Shown here in pieces: positions 15,405 through 24,921 of a stretch of 64,000 bases of DNA. The DNA lies in NCBI GenBank assembly GCA_016790285.1, contig JAEUPJ010000030.1, positions 1 through 64,000 of the forward strand, in the 5' to 3' direction. The position numbers and the translations under genes were made by a program. Below the pieces are notes generated by a model, which saw nothing but the letters and a program-made list of their open reading frames with translations, was not told the origin of the DNA and ran no database searches. Numbering within the stretch: position 1 is the first letter of the stretch; every line of letters begins with the position of its first letter. The stretch is from Roseateles sp. Its GTDB lineage: Bacteria; Pseudomonadota; Gammaproteobacteria; Burkholderiales; Burkholderiaceae_C.

Positions 15405-18140
15405 TCAGCGGCGGTGCCAGCAGGCGGCGGCCTGGGTTCGGCTGTCCAGGGCCAGCTTGGTCAGGATGTTGGCCACGTGGCGCTTGACGGTGTGCAGGCT
15501 CAGGTCGAGCTGACGGGCGATGAGCTTGTTGCTCAGGCCGTCGGCCATCAACGCCAGCACTTCGCGCTCCCGTTCGGTCAGGCTCGCCAGCAGCCCCCCG
15601 ACCTCGTCGGAGACATCGGGCGGCGCCTCGGCGCTGGCGGGGGCACGCTCAACGGGTACGTCAGGCGCCGACCACGCATCCAGCCGGGCCCGCAATGCCG
15701 CCATGCCCGGCCGCGCTGCGAAGGCCGGCGGCATCAGCCCCAGCAGCGCCTCACGCACGCAGGGCGGCTGCAGCAGCCACAGGCCGATGCCATCGCACTG
15801 CAGGCACTCCTCCCAAACCGGCGCGAGCAAGGCCCAGGCTTCGTCCGCTTCGCCGCGCTGATGGCGCAGCCAGGCGAGGTCCACGCGGGGGTCTCCCGTC
15901 TGGGTGGTGATGCGCCACCGTTCGTAGCCCTGCACGGCGGCGCGCAGCAGCGGCTCGGCCTCGTCGTGCCGCCCTCGCAGCAGCGCCAGCCGCCCCAGCA
16001 TGAGCAGGCGGCCGCCCTCGACGAAGGGCCACTCGGCCGCCGTGCGCGGTACCTGCAGGGCGGGCTCCAGGCGGGCCAGCCCCTCGGCATCCTGGGCGAA
16101 CCACATCAGGCGCGCCACGCGGAACTGGATGGGCCGCTTCCAGCTCGCCTCCAGGCCATCCAGCGGGGGCTGCAGGACGGCCTCCACGGCACGGTCGATG
16201 CGCTGCGCTGCCTTGCGGGCGTCGCCCGCGAGCAGGGCCTGCATCTCGCGGGTCTCGAAGGCATCGAGCCATGTCGCGGGCAGGTGATGGAGCTGGTCGC
16301 GCACGTGCATCTGCCGCTCCAGCGCAGCGCTGAAAGCCGCACGTTCACCGTGCCAGAACTCGGGCCATGCGGTCGTGGCCTGCATCAGCACCTGCCAGTG
16401 CACCGGCCCCCGGGCGACGGCACGGGCACAGGCTTCGCGCAGTCGCAGCCACAGGGCCTGCGTGCCCGGCAGGTCGTAGAAGAAGTCGTTGTAGAGGTCG
16501 TTGATGCCCGGCACGAGCCAGTCGGGCCGCTGGCGTGCCACGGCGTCCTCCGCGCCCTCGACCAGCGCCTGCAACGCGGGGACGAAGTCGCTGCGCGGCG
16601 CCCGCGCGCCGGCCTCCCAGCAGCGCACGCCGGCCAGCGCCAGCCGGGTGCGCTCATCGCCGGGCAGGCCCTCGCATTCGGCCAGCAGCCGTGCCGACAC
16701 ATCGAGCGCGCCCATGGAGTTGTGCGCCCGCGCGCGCAGCACGAGCACGGCATGCAGCCGGCACAAGTCGGCCGGCGTGCCACGAGCCCGGTAACCGGCC
16801 TGCGCCAGCGCCAGGTGCGCATCGGCCTGCGGGTATTGGTAGCTCGCCCAGGCACCATGCCCGAGGAATTCCTGCAGCTCCGGGTGGCCGGCGGTGACCT
16901 CGGCCGGCAGCTGGCCGATCCAGCGCTGCACCGTCTGGTGCGCGCCTTCAGCCAGCAGGCCGGGCGCCACCTCGCCGATGCGCTCGATGGCACCTGCCCA
17001 CTGCTGCCCGGCCAGCAGATGCTGCACGGCACGCGCGGGCGTGGGTTCCGCAGCGGCGGCGCGCGTGTGCAGCGCAGGCGCCAGCCCGGGCTCGCGGCGC
17101 TCCAGCTCGCGCAGCAGGAAGTCCCGGAAGAGGTCGTGAAAGCGCAGCACCGGCACGGCCTCGTCCAGCGCGCTCAGGAAGAGCTGGCGCCGGTACAGGC
17201 CGTCCAGCACGAAGGCCGCGTCGTCGCGCCCCGTGACGGCCTGGCACAAGGAGGGGCTCAGCTCGGGCAGCACGGCGCAATGCAGCACGAACTCCTGCAG
17301 CGAGGCAGGCAACTCGCCCAGCACCTCCTGCGCGAAATAGTCGAACAGGTGCCGGTGCGCCGCGGGGCCGATCAGCGAGGGCACACTGCCCTGCTCGCGC
17401 GCGTGGCCCAGCAGCAGCTGCAACCCGGCTGGCCAGCCGTGGGTGCGGGCGAGCGCGGCCTGCAGCTGTTCGTCGGACACCTGCGCCAGCCCACGCAGCT
17501 GGCGCAGGGCGCTGGCGGCGGCGGTGTCGAACTGCAGGTCCTCGAAGCCGAGTTCCACGAGCTCACCGGCCACCCGCCAGCGGGCGAGCGACAGCGGCGG
17601 CGTGACGCGGCTGCCCACCAGCAGGCACACCTCGGGCGGCAGGCGGTCGATGAAGGCATCGAGCAGCGCCAGGGCACCCGGGTCGGTGACGTGGTGGAGG
17701 TCGTCCAGCACCAGCGCGACGCTGCGCCCCTGCCGCCCCGCCAACGCGTTGAGCAAGGGGCCGAGCGCCGCCCGCCCGTGAGGGCCGGCGTCCTGCAACT
17801 GGGCCAGCCAGGCCGCAGGCGGCAGCGACCAGGGCAGCTCCAGCGGGGCCATGGCGCCGCACAGGGCGGCAAAGAGCCGGTTGGCGTCGTTGTCCTCCGA
17901 GTCCAGGGCCACCCAGACGACGTCCACGGGCTGCAACCGTGCGAGCGCCTCGGTCAGTTGCACCAGAAAGGTCGTCTTGCCGAAGCCCGCGGGCGCCTGC
18001 GCCAGCACAAGGCGGGCCTCGCGTGCCGGCTCGAGCGCCCGCGCCAGCACGCTGTCACGCGGCACGGTGTCGCGGCGCAGGCGCGGCACGCGGAACTTGG
18101 TCTGCGGCACAGGGGCAACCGGGGCGAGGGGCGTGTGCAT
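15405..18140 (-). CDS. Large MalT-like (LAL) LuxR-family transcriptional regulator
   Basis: A 911-aa regulator built like MalT. A P-loop near residue 50 (APAGFGKTT) is followed by the STAND-type ATPase region (LVLDDLHHVTDP as Walker B), a long TPR-like helical middle, and a C-terminal LuxR helix-turn-helix (LTEREREVLALMADGLSN, LSLHTVKRHVANIL). It probably senses a ligand and activates genes in an ATP-dependent way. I chose ATG 18140 because AGGAG lies 9 bases upstream; ATG 18161 and further in-frame starts lack this. It is flanked by two lipoprotein genes on the same strand, which may be its targets. Confidence 0.88.
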   Translation of the reverse strand: MHTPLAPVAPVPQTKFRVPRLRRDTVPRDSVLARALEPAREARLVLAQAPAGFGKTTFLVQLTEALARLQPVDVVWVALDSEDNDANRLFAALCGAMAPLELPWSLPPAAWLAQLQDAGPHGRAALGPLLNALAGRQGRSVALVLDDLHHVTDPGALALLDAFIDRLPPEVCLLVGSRVTPPLSLARWRVAGELVELGFEDLQFDTAAASALRQLRGLAQVSDEQLQAALARTHGWPAGLQLLLGHAREQGSVPSLIGPAAHRHLFDYFAQEVLGELPASLQEFVLHCAVLPELSPSLCQAVTGRDDAAFVLDGLYRRQLFLSALDEAVPVLRFHDLFRDFLLRELERREPGLAPALHTRAAAAEPTPARAVQHLLAGQQWAGAIERIGEVAPGLLAEGAHQTVQRWIGQLPAEVTAGHPELQEFLGHGAWASYQYPQADAHLALAQAGYRARGTPADLCRLHAVLVLRARAHNSMGALDVSARLLAECEGLPGDERTRLALAGVRCWEAGARAPRSDFVPALQALVEGAEDAVARQRPDWLVPGINDLYNDFFYDLPGTQALWLRLREACARAVARGPVHWQVLMQATTAWPEFWHGERAAFSAALERQMHVRDQLHHLPATWLDAFETREMQALLAGDARKAAQRIDRAVEAVLQPPLDGLEASWKRPIQFRVARLMWFAQDAEGLARLEPALQVPRTAAEWPFVEGGRLLMLGRLALLRGRHDEAEPLLRAAVQGYERWRITTQTGDPRVDLAWLRHQRGEADEAWALLAPVWEECLQCDGIGLWLLQPPCVREALLGLMPPAFAARPGMAALRARLDAWSAPDVPVERAPASAEAPPDVSDEVGGLLASLTEREREVLALMADGLSNKLIARQLDLSLHTVKRHVANILTKLALDSRTQAAACWHRR

Positions 18141-18274
18141 GCGGAGGAGCTCCTGGGACATCGGGGACGCGGCCAGCGCACGGCGGCCGGAAGGCGACCG
18201 CTGCCGCCATTGCGGCCCGGCGCACCTCGGCGTCAGGCGGCCGGATTCTAGAAAGGCCCGGGCCGCCCGCGCGC

Positions 18275-19996
18275 TCACAGCCAGTGGCGCATCAGCACCA
18301 CGTCCAGGTCGCTGTTGCCGCTGGCTTCGCCGGCCTGCAACACGCGCACGGTCGGCACGCGCTCGTCGGGCTGCAGGGCCAGCGCGCAGCCCTGGTCGGT
18401 GCGCGTGCCCGCCGCCACGGCGGTGATGCGGGCGCCGCCGGGGCCGAAGGTGGCGTCAGCGCTGCCGTCGACGTTCAGGCGCATCAGCGCGGTGTTGGCG
18501 CTGGAGCTGTTGCCGGTGTAGACCCAGCCGCCCAGCAGCAGCTTGCCGTCGGCCTGCTGCACCAGCGCCGTCGCCTCGTCCCAGTTGTTGGCGCTGAGCA
18601 CATGCACGGCACGGCCGCCGGTGCCGAAGGTGGTGTCCAGGCTGCCGTCGGGCAGCAGGCGCACGGCGGCGAAGTCGTGGTCGCGGTGGCCGGCGAGCAC
18701 GAGGTTGTTGGTGGCCGTCACGACGACGCCCCGGGCCGCCCCCACGACGGTGCCGAACAGGCCCTTGACGACGCCGGCGGTGCCGAAGCTCGCGTCCAGC
18801 GTGCCGTCAGCCCGGTAGGCAGCGGCGATGAAGTCGCCCTCGCCGCCCACGGCGACGATGCGGGTCGCGCCGGCCACGGTCTGCAACGCCAGGCTGTAGA
18901 TGGACTCGCTGGCACCGTTGGCGCCGATGGGCGTGAGGACCTTGCCGCCGTTGCCGAAGGTGGTGTCGAGCGTGCCGTTGGCGTTGTAGCGGGCCAGGGC
19001 GAAGTCGTTGCCGTTGGCGCCCTGGTTGCTGTCGCCGCCGACGACGATCTTGCCGTCGGGCTGCACGACGAGCGCGTAGGCCCTGTCGGCACCGTTGCCG
19101 AAGGAGGTGGTGATGCGGCCGTTGGTGCCGAAGGTGGCATCCAGCGTGCCGTCGGCGTTGTAGCGGGCCAGCGCGAAGTCGTAGCCGGTGGCGCCCTGGT
19201 CGCTGGCGCCCGCAACGAGGATCTTGCCGTCGGGCTGCACGGCCACTGCCTGGGCTTCGTCGCTGCCGCCGCCGTTGCCGAAGGCGGTGGCGACCTTGCC
19301 GCCCGTGCCGAAGCTCGGGTCCAGCCCGCCGTCGCGCAGGTGGCGCACGAGCATGAAGTCGGTGCCGCTGGCGGCGCTGAAGACACCGTGCCCCACGACC
19401 ACCGCCTTGCCGTCGGCCTGCACGGCGACGCCGCGCACGTAGTCGTCCGTGAGGCCGCCCGGGGTGACGAGGGTGCCACCGCCGAAGCTCGTGTCGATGT
19501 CACCCGCGGCGCCGCGCACCGTCAGGGTCAAGGCTTGCGTGGCACCAGCCGTGCCGGTGGCGCTGGCCTTCACGGCCACGCTCGTCGGCAGCGAATGGGG
19601 GGCGCTCGCGGCGGCCTGCAGGGTGAGCGTGCCCGTGTTGCTGCCGGCGGCCACGCTCAACGCCGCGGCCGTGGCGCCGGCGGGCAGGCTGTCAACGGCG
19701 AAGTTGATGGCGTCAGTGAAGCCCGCGTCGCGCTGGACGGCCACCTGCACGGTCGCCTGCTGGCCCTGCCAGACGATGACGCGGCTGGTGTCCAGCGTGA
19801 AGTTGAAGCCCGGCGTGGGGGTCGGGTTGGGATTGGGGTTCGGGTTCGGATTGGGGCCGGGCGCCGGGGCGTCGGGCGAACCGTTGGCCGCGGTGCTGCC
19901 CCCACCGCCACAGGCGGTCAGGGAGGCCACGAGGGCCAGGGCGGCGAGGGTGGCGGCGCGGCGCGCGCCGGCAAATCGGACGGGGAACGGGTGCAT
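18275..19996 (-). CDS. Delta-60 repeat lipoprotein
   Basis: A lipoprotein of 573 aa. The signal peptide ends at lipobox LTAC, followed by Gly4 and a PNPNPNPN linker. After an Ig-like region (residues ~60-160) come about seven tandem ~60-residue repeats with the pattern D-x-SFGxxGxV...AVQxDGKIxVxG...ALARYNxDGTLD. These delta-60 repeats resemble beta-propeller blades. The protein is likely anchored in the outer membrane or at the cell surface; its ligand is unknown. Start ATG 19996 is chosen because the signal peptide begins there; upstream in-frame codons give no secretion signal. Confidence 0.85.
   Translation of the reverse strand: MHPFPVRFAGARRAATLAALALVASLTACGGGGSTAANGSPDAPAPGPNPNPNPNPNPTPTPGFNFTLDTSRVIVWQGQQATVQVAVQRDAGFTDAINFAVDSLPAGATAAALSVAAGSNTGTLTLQAAASAPHSLPTSVAVKASATGTAGATQALTLTVRGAAGDIDTSFGGGTLVTPGGLTDDYVRGVAVQADGKAVVVGHGVFSAASGTDFMLVRHLRDGGLDPSFGTGGKVATAFGNGGGSDEAQAVAVQPDGKILVAGASDQGATGYDFALARYNADGTLDATFGTNGRITTSFGNGADRAYALVVQPDGKIVVGGDSNQGANGNDFALARYNANGTLDTTFGNGGKVLTPIGANGASESIYSLALQTVAGATRIVAVGGEGDFIAAAYRADGTLDASFGTAGVVKGLFGTVVGAARGVVVTATNNLVLAGHRDHDFAAVRLLPDGSLDTTFGTGGRAVHVLSANNWDEATALVQQADGKLLLGGWVYTGNSSSANTALMRLNVDGSADATFGPGGARITAVAAGTRTDQGCALALQPDERVPTVRVLQAGEASGNSDLDVVLMRHWL
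19812..19860 (-). repeat. Asn-Pro coding microsatellite in delta-60 lipoprotein
   Basis: A run of GGGTT/GGGAT-type hexamers on the + strand encodes alternating Pro-Asn on the - strand, then Pro-Thr. Six-base units keep the frame, so copy-number change would alter the linker length without frameshift. Confidence 0.6.
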
Positions 19997-20251
19997 GGCG
20001 ATGGGTTCTGTGAGGGGTTGGAGTGGCGTTCGATCCGGCCGGGATGCGACAGGCGGCACGTTAGGGACCCCTGCCCGCAACGGCATCGACCGGAAGAGCC
20101 ACATCCCGGCGCCGCATAGGCCATCCCGGGGCCAGCACGGGGCCATGGCCTGGTGCCGGTCGTCATGGCCCGCCCCGCGGGTCACGCCCGGCCGATTCAA
20201 GGAAAAACTTCACGGGGAACCCAGCCCAAACCCTCGCCTCGCGCCAGGCCC

Positions 20252-22027
20252 ATGACTGGCACAATCGACGGACTCCGCCGCCACCCGTCGCTGACGCAAC
20301 CCCCTGTGGAAACACCGCTCGCCGAGCCGCTTCAATCCTCCCTGTCGGGGGTCGCGCGCATGCTGGTCCATGCGGGCAAGCTCCAGGCCAAGGCGGCCGA
20401 AGAGCTGGTCAAGCAGGCCCGCGAGAAAAAGGTCAGCTTCGTCAATGCCGTGATCGCCAGCGGCCAGGTCTCGCCGTCCGACCTCGCGCACACCCTCTCC
20501 AGCGCCCTGGCGCTGCCCCTGCTGGACCTGTCCGCCATGGACCAGCAGCGCATGCCGCAGAACGTCATCGACACCAAGCTGGCGCACCAGTACCAGGTCG
20601 TGGCGCTGTCCCGCCGCGGCAACCGGCTGTTCGTCGGCGGCGCCGACCCGACCGACCTGGAGGTCATCGAGCGCATCAAGTTCGCGACCCAGCTGCAGCC
20701 CGAATGGGTCATCGTCGAGCACGACAAGCTCGCCAAGATGCTCAGCAACACGGGCGCGAGCGCCACCGAGACGCTGGAGTCCATCGCGGGCGGTGAGTTC
20801 GACTTCGACATCGCCGAGGAAGACGCCACACCCCAGCAGGAGGCGGCAGAACTGGCCGACGTCGAAGACGCACCGGTCGTGCGCTTCCTGCAGAAGATGC
20901 TCGTCGACGCCATCAACCTGCGGGCGTCCGACCTGCATTTCGAGCCCTACGAGTACCACTACCGCGTGCGTTTCCGCGTCGACGGCGAACTGCGCGAGAT
21001 CACGCAGCCGCCCATCGCCATCAAGGACAAGCTGTCCTCGCGCATCAAGGTCATCTCGCGGCTGGACATCGCCGAGCGCCGCGTGCCCCAGGACGGGCGC
21101 ATGAAGCTGAAGTTCGGCAGCAAGTCCATCGACTTCCGGGTCAGCACGCTGCCCACGCTGTTCGGCGAGAAGATCGTCATCCGTATCCTGGATTCCTCCT
21201 CGGCCAAGCTGGGCATCGACGCCCTCGGCTACGAGAAGATCGAGAAGGAACGGCTGCTGGCCGCCATCTACCGCCCTTACGGCATGGTGCTGGTGACGGG
21301 CCCGACCGGCTCCGGCAAGACGGTGTCGCTCTACACCTGCCTGAACATCCTGAACCAGCCGGGCGTGAACATCTCCACCGTGGAGGACCCGGCCGAAATC
21401 AACCTGCCGGGCATCAACCAGGTCAACGTCAACGACAAGGCGGGCCTGAACTTCTCCGCGGCGCTCAAGTCCTTCCTGCGCCAGGATCCGGACATCATCA
21501 TGGTCGGCGAAATCCGCGACCTGGAAACAGCCGACATCGCCATCAAGGCCGCCCAGACTGGCCACATGGTCATGTCCACGCTGCACACCAATGACGCGCC
21601 CAAGACGCTGACCCGTCTGCTGAACATGGGCGTGGCGCCCTTCAACATCGCCTCCAGCGTGCTGCTCATCACGGCGCAGCGCCTGGTGCGCCGGCTCTGC
21701 GAAAACTGCAAGACGCCCGCCGACTACCCGCGCGAGGCCCTGCTCAAGGCCGGCTTCACCGACGACGATTTCGACGGCAGCTGGCGCCCCTACCGTGCAG
21801 TTGGTTGCAGCAATTGCACAAATGGTTACCGAGGTCGTGTCGGTCTTTACCAAGTGATGCCGATCACCGAGCCAATCCAGCGCATCATCCTGGCCGAGGG
21901 AACGGCGATGGACATCGCCGAGCAGGCCAAGAAGGAAGGCGTGCGGGATCTGCGCCAGTCAGGCCTCGTGAAGGTGCGCGCAGGCGTCACCACGCTGGAA
22001 GAAGTGCTGTCGGCCACCAACGAATAA
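20252..22027 (+). CDS. pilB: Type IV pilus extension ATPase PilB
   Basis: PilB drives pilus extension. The ~591-aa product has an N-terminal MshEN/T2SSE_N domain (SSLSGVARMLVHAGKL), Walker A GPTGSGKT, Asp box and Walker B (DIIMVGEIRDLETADIA), the His box (STLHTNDAPKTLTRLL), and a C-terminal tetracysteine zinc site (CENC...CSNC). The exact start is uncertain. ATG 20252 gives MTGTIDG; GTG 20306 (VETPLAEP) would also fit family N-termini. The longer frame open from 20153 is unlikely. pilC follows 19 bp after the stop. Confidence 0.95.
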   Translation: MTGTIDGLRRHPSLTQPPVETPLAEPLQSSLSGVARMLVHAGKLQAKAAEELVKQAREKKVSFVNAVIASGQVSPSDLAHTLSSALALPLLDLSAMDQQRMPQNVIDTKLAHQYQVVALSRRGNRLFVGGADPTDLEVIERIKFATQLQPEWVIVEHDKLAKMLSNTGASATETLESIAGGEFDFDIAEEDATPQQEAAELADVEDAPVVRFLQKMLVDAINLRASDLHFEPYEYHYRVRFRVDGELREITQPPIAIKDKLSSRIKVISRLDIAERRVPQDGRMKLKFGSKSIDFRVSTLPTLFGEKIVIRILDSSSAKLGIDALGYEKIEKERLLAAIYRPYGMVLVTGPTGSGKTVSLYTCLNILNQPGVNISTVEDPAEINLPGINQVNVNDKAGLNFSAALKSFLRQDPDIIMVGEIRDLETADIAIKAAQTGHMVMSTLHTNDAPKTLTRLLNMGVAPFNIASSVLLITAQRLVRRLCENCKTPADYPREALLKAGFTDDDFDGSWRPYRAVGCSNCTNGYRGRVGLYQVMPITEPIQRIILAEGTAMDIAEQAKKEGVRDLRQSGLVKVRAGVTTLEEVLSATNE

Positions 22028-22046
22028 TCAGTCGCGAGGAGAGCGC

Positions 22047-23270
22047 ATGGCCACCGCCACCGCTGCAGCAAAAGGCGTCAAGGACTTCGTCTTCGAATGG
22101 GAAGGCAAGGACCGCAACGGCAAGATCGTCAAGGGCGAGCTGCGTGCCGGGGGCGAAGCCATGGTCAGCGCCACGCTGCGCCGCCAGGGCATCCTCGTCA
22201 ACAAGGTCAAGAAGCGCCGCACAAGTGGCGGCTCGGCCATCAAGCAAAAAGACATCGCAATCTTCACGCGTCAATTGGCGACGATGATGCGCGCGGGCGT
22301 GCCGCTGCTTCAGGCTTTCGACATCGTTGCCCGCGGCGCCACGAATCCGCGGCTGACACGCCTGCTCAACGACATCCGACAGGACGTCGAGACCGGCACC
22401 AGCCTGTCCTCGGCCTTCCGCAAGCATCCGATGTACTTCGATGCGTTGTACTGCAACCTCGTGGAAGCCGGCGAGGCAGGCGGCATTCTGGAGGCCCTGC
22501 TGGACCGGCTGGCCGTCTACCAGGAAAAGACCGTCGCCATCAAGAACAAGATCAAGTCGGCCCTGACCTACCCCATCGCCGTGATGGTGGTGGCGTTCGT
22601 CGTGGTGGCGGTCATCATGATCTTCGTGGTGCCGGCCTTCGAGGACGTCTTCAAGTCCTTCGGCGCCGACCTGCCTGCCCCCACGCTGATCATCATCGCG
22701 ATCTCGAAGTTCTTCGTCTCCTTCTGGTGGGCGATCTTCGGCAGCATCGGGGGCGGCATCTACTTCTTCATGCAGACCTGGAAGCGCTCCGAGGTCATGC
22801 AAAAGCGCATGGACCGGGTGCTGCTCAAGATCCCCGTGTTCGGCGACCTGCTCTACAAGTCGGCCCTGGCGCGCTGGACGCGCACGCTGTCCACGATGTT
22901 CGCTGCCGGCGTGCCGCTGGTGGAAGCACTGGACTCCGTGGGTGGCGCCTCGGGCAACGCGGTGTTCGCCGAAGCGACCGAGAAGATCCAGCGCGACGTC
23001 TCCACGGGCGCGGCGCTCACGACCTCCATGCAAACCACCGGCATCTTCCCGACGATGGTGCTGCAGATGGCGTCCATCGGTGAAGAGTCCGGCTCGCTGG
23101 ACCACATGCTGTCCAAGGCTGCCGAGTTCTACGAGGACGAGGTGGACGAAGCCGTCAAGGCGCTGTCCAGCCTGATGGAGCCCTTCATCATCGTCATCCT
23201 GGGCGGCATCATCGGCGGCATCGTCGTGTCGATGTATCTGCCCATCTTCAAGCTCGGCTCGGTGGTGTAA
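22047..23270 (+). CDS. pilC: Type IV pilus inner-membrane platform protein PilC
   Basis: PilC (407 aa) is the GspF-family platform protein on which PilB assembles pilin. It holds two GspF repeats (IFTRQLATMMRAGVPLLQAF near residue 70, RTLSTMFAAGVPLVEAL near 275) and three membrane segments (YPIAVMVVAFVVVAVIMIFVV, a second near 230, and IIVILGGIIGGIVVSMYLP at the C-terminus). The ATG at 22047 follows GAGGAGAGC. It lies between pilB and pilD in the usual pilBCD order. Confidence 0.96.
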   Translation: MATATAAAKGVKDFVFEWEGKDRNGKIVKGELRAGGEAMVSATLRRQGILVNKVKKRRTSGGSAIKQKDIAIFTRQLATMMRAGVPLLQAFDIVARGATNPRLTRLLNDIRQDVETGTSLSSAFRKHPMYFDALYCNLVEAGEAGGILEALLDRLAVYQEKTVAIKNKIKSALTYPIAVMVVAFVVVAVIMIFVVPAFEDVFKSFGADLPAPTLIIIAISKFFVSFWWAIFGSIGGGIYFFMQTWKRSEVMQKRMDRVLLKIPVFGDLLYKSALARWTRTLSTMFAAGVPLVEALDSVGGASGNAVFAEATEKIQRDVSTGAALTTSMQTTGIFPTMVLQMASIGEESGSLDHMLSKAAEFYEDEVDEAVKALSSLMEPFIIVILGGIIGGIVVSMYLPIFKLGSVV

Positions 23271-23315
23271 AAACTGGCGGGTGCGGGGCGAGGCCCTCCC
23301 CCCGCCGTCATTTCC

Positions 23316-23336
23316 GGGCGCACCGCGGGTGCGCCC
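23316..23336 (+). terminator. Hairpin between pilC and pilD
   Basis: GGGCGCACC (23316-23324) pairs with GGTGCGCCC (23328-23336), a 9-bp stem with a 3-nt loop, followed by CGCCTTGTCTT. It could attenuate read-through from pilBC into pilD. Confidence 0.5.
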
Positions 23337-23358
23337 CGCCTTGTCTTGAGCCCTCACC

Positions 23359-24297
23359 ATGCCCCTTGCTTCCCTCGACTGGTCTGTCTGGCTTTCGCCC
23401 TGGGTGCTGGGCATCTTCGGCCTGTGCATCGGCAGCTTCCTGAACGTCGTCATCCACCGCATCCCGTTGATGCTGGAGCGGCAATGGCTGCATGAATCGG
23501 CCGCCCAGCTGACCGATGCAGACGCGATGGCGCGCGTCATCGGCGCCCCCAAGAGCGAGACCGAAAAGCTCGCCAAGGCCGTCGATGCCTACGGCACCCG
23601 GATCGAAGCCCTGCCGCCCTTCACCATCGCCAAGCCGCGCTCGCGCTGCCCGCACTGCGGCCACCAGCTGCGCTGGCACGAGAACCTGCCCCTCGTCGGC
23701 TGGCTGCGCCTGGGCGGCAAGTGCGCGGCGTGCAAGGCCCCGATCTCCACACGCTACCCGCTCATCGAGCTGGTGACGGGCCTGGCCTTCGCGGCGCTGT
23801 CCTGGCGCTTCGGTGCGCAGCCCACCACGCTGCTGTGGTGCGGCTTCGTCGCAGCACTCATCGCCCTGGCCATGATCGACTGGGACACCACGCTGCTGCC
23901 CGACAGCATCAACCAGCCCCTGCTGTGGGCGGGCCTGGCCGCAGCGCTGATGGGATGGACCATCCCGCTGGACAAGGCACTCATCGGCGCGCTGGCGGGT
24001 TATCTGTCACTGTGGTCGGTGTACTGGCTCTTCAAGCTCGCCACGGGCAAGGAAGGCATGGGCTATGGCGACTTCAAGCTGCTGGCCGCGCTCGGTGCGT
24101 GGCTTGGCTGGCAGATGATCCTGCCCATCGTGCTCGGCGCCTCCGCCATCGGTGCCGTGGTGGGCCTCATCATGAAGATGAATTCAGGCCTGCGCGAAGG
24201 CCGCTACGTGCCCTTCGGCCCCTTCCTGGCCGGCGGCGGCCTGGTGGTGCTGTTCGCGGGCCAGGCGACCGTGCTGGGCTGGCTCGGCTGGGCCTGA
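23359..24297 (+). CDS. pilD: Prepilin peptidase/N-methyltransferase PilD
   Basis: PilD (312 aa) cleaves the leader of type IV prepilins and methylates the new N-terminus. Visible are [10 protein letters not shown], the tetracysteine zinc site (CPHC...CAAC), and the catalytic aspartates in [11 protein letters not shown] and [10 protein letters not shown]. About seven hydrophobic segments follow. Its substrates PilE, FimT, PilV, PilW and PilX are encoded at 36-39 kb. coaE starts 4 bp after its stop, as in many proteobacteria. Confidence 0.96.
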   Translation: MPLASLDWSVWLSPWVLGIFGLCIGSFLNVVIHRIPLMLERQWLHESAAQLTDADAMARVIGAPKSETEKLAKAVDAYGTRIEALPPFTIAKPRSRCPHCGHQLRWHENLPLVGWLRLGGKCAACKAPISTRYPLIELVTGLAFAALSWRFGAQPTTLLWCGFVAALIALAMIDWDTTLLPDSINQPLLWAGLAAALMGWTIPLDKALIGALAGYLSLWSVYWLFKLATGKEGMGYGDFKLLAALGAWLGWQMILPIVLGASAIGAVVGLIMKMNSGLREGRYVPFGPFLAGGGLVVLFAGQATVLGWLGWA

Positions 24298-24301
24298 GCC
24301 C

Positions 24302-24907
24302 ATGCGCATCGGCCTGACCGGGGGCATCGGCAGCGGCAAGAGCACGGTGGCGGGCTTCCTTCGCGAGGCCGGCGCTGCCCTCGTCGACACGGACGCCATC
24401 TCGCGCGAGCTCACGCTGCCGGGCGGCGCGGCCATGCCGGCCATCGCCGCGGAGTTCGGGCCTGGGTTCATCACGCCCGACGGCGCGCTGGACCGCGACC
24501 GCATGCGCGCCCTCGCCTTCTCGGACACGGGTGCCAAGCGGCGCCTGGAAGCCATCCTGCATCCACTCATCTCCGCACAAGCCGCAGCCCGGGCCGACGC
24601 TGCAAGGGCGCCGCTCATCGTCTTCGACGTGCCGCTGCTGGTGGAGTCCGGCCGCTGGCGAGCCCGCGTGGCCCGCGTGCTGGTGGTGGACTGCAGTGCC
24701 GAGACCCAGACCGCGCGCGTGCTGCAGCGCCCGGGCTGGACGCCCGAGCGCGTGGCCGGCGCGCTTGCCGCCCAGACAAGCCGTCAGGCCCGCCGCGCGG
24801 CGGCCGATGCCGTACTGCTCAACGAAGGCTTGTCGCTTGTTGCGCTCAGAAACGAGGTGCTGGACCTGGCCGCGCGCTGGGGCTGTGGAACAATCGCCAC
24901 GCCCTGA
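24302..24907 (+). CDS. coaE: Dephospho-CoA kinase CoaE
   Basis: CoaE (201 aa) phosphorylates dephospho-CoA, the last step of coenzyme A synthesis. The P-loop is GLTGGIGSGKST at the N-terminus, then DTDAISRELT and the DVPLLVESG segment, all family marks. It is placed between pilD and zapD, the usual pilD-coaE-zapD-yacG string. Confidence 0.96.
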   Translation: MRIGLTGGIGSGKSTVAGFLREAGAALVDTDAISRELTLPGGAAMPAIAAEFGPGFITPDGALDRDRMRALAFSDTGAKRRLEAILHPLISAQAAARADAARAPLIVFDVPLLVESGRWRARVARVLVVDCSAETQTARVLQRPGWTPERVAGALAAQTSRQARRAAADAVLLNEGLSLVALRNEVLDLAARWGCGTIATP

Positions 24908-24921
24908 CTGAAGATCCCGCC

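Noticed and set aside
15318-18251. Long + strand open frame opposite the LAL regulator
   Set aside because: The - strand frame has a clear ATPase and LuxR domain. The + frame gives a low-complexity His/Gln/Arg-rich product.
19812-19860. Short regular repeats as a CRISPR array
   Set aside because: They are 6-base units in frame within a lipoprotein linker, with no spacers and no cas genes.
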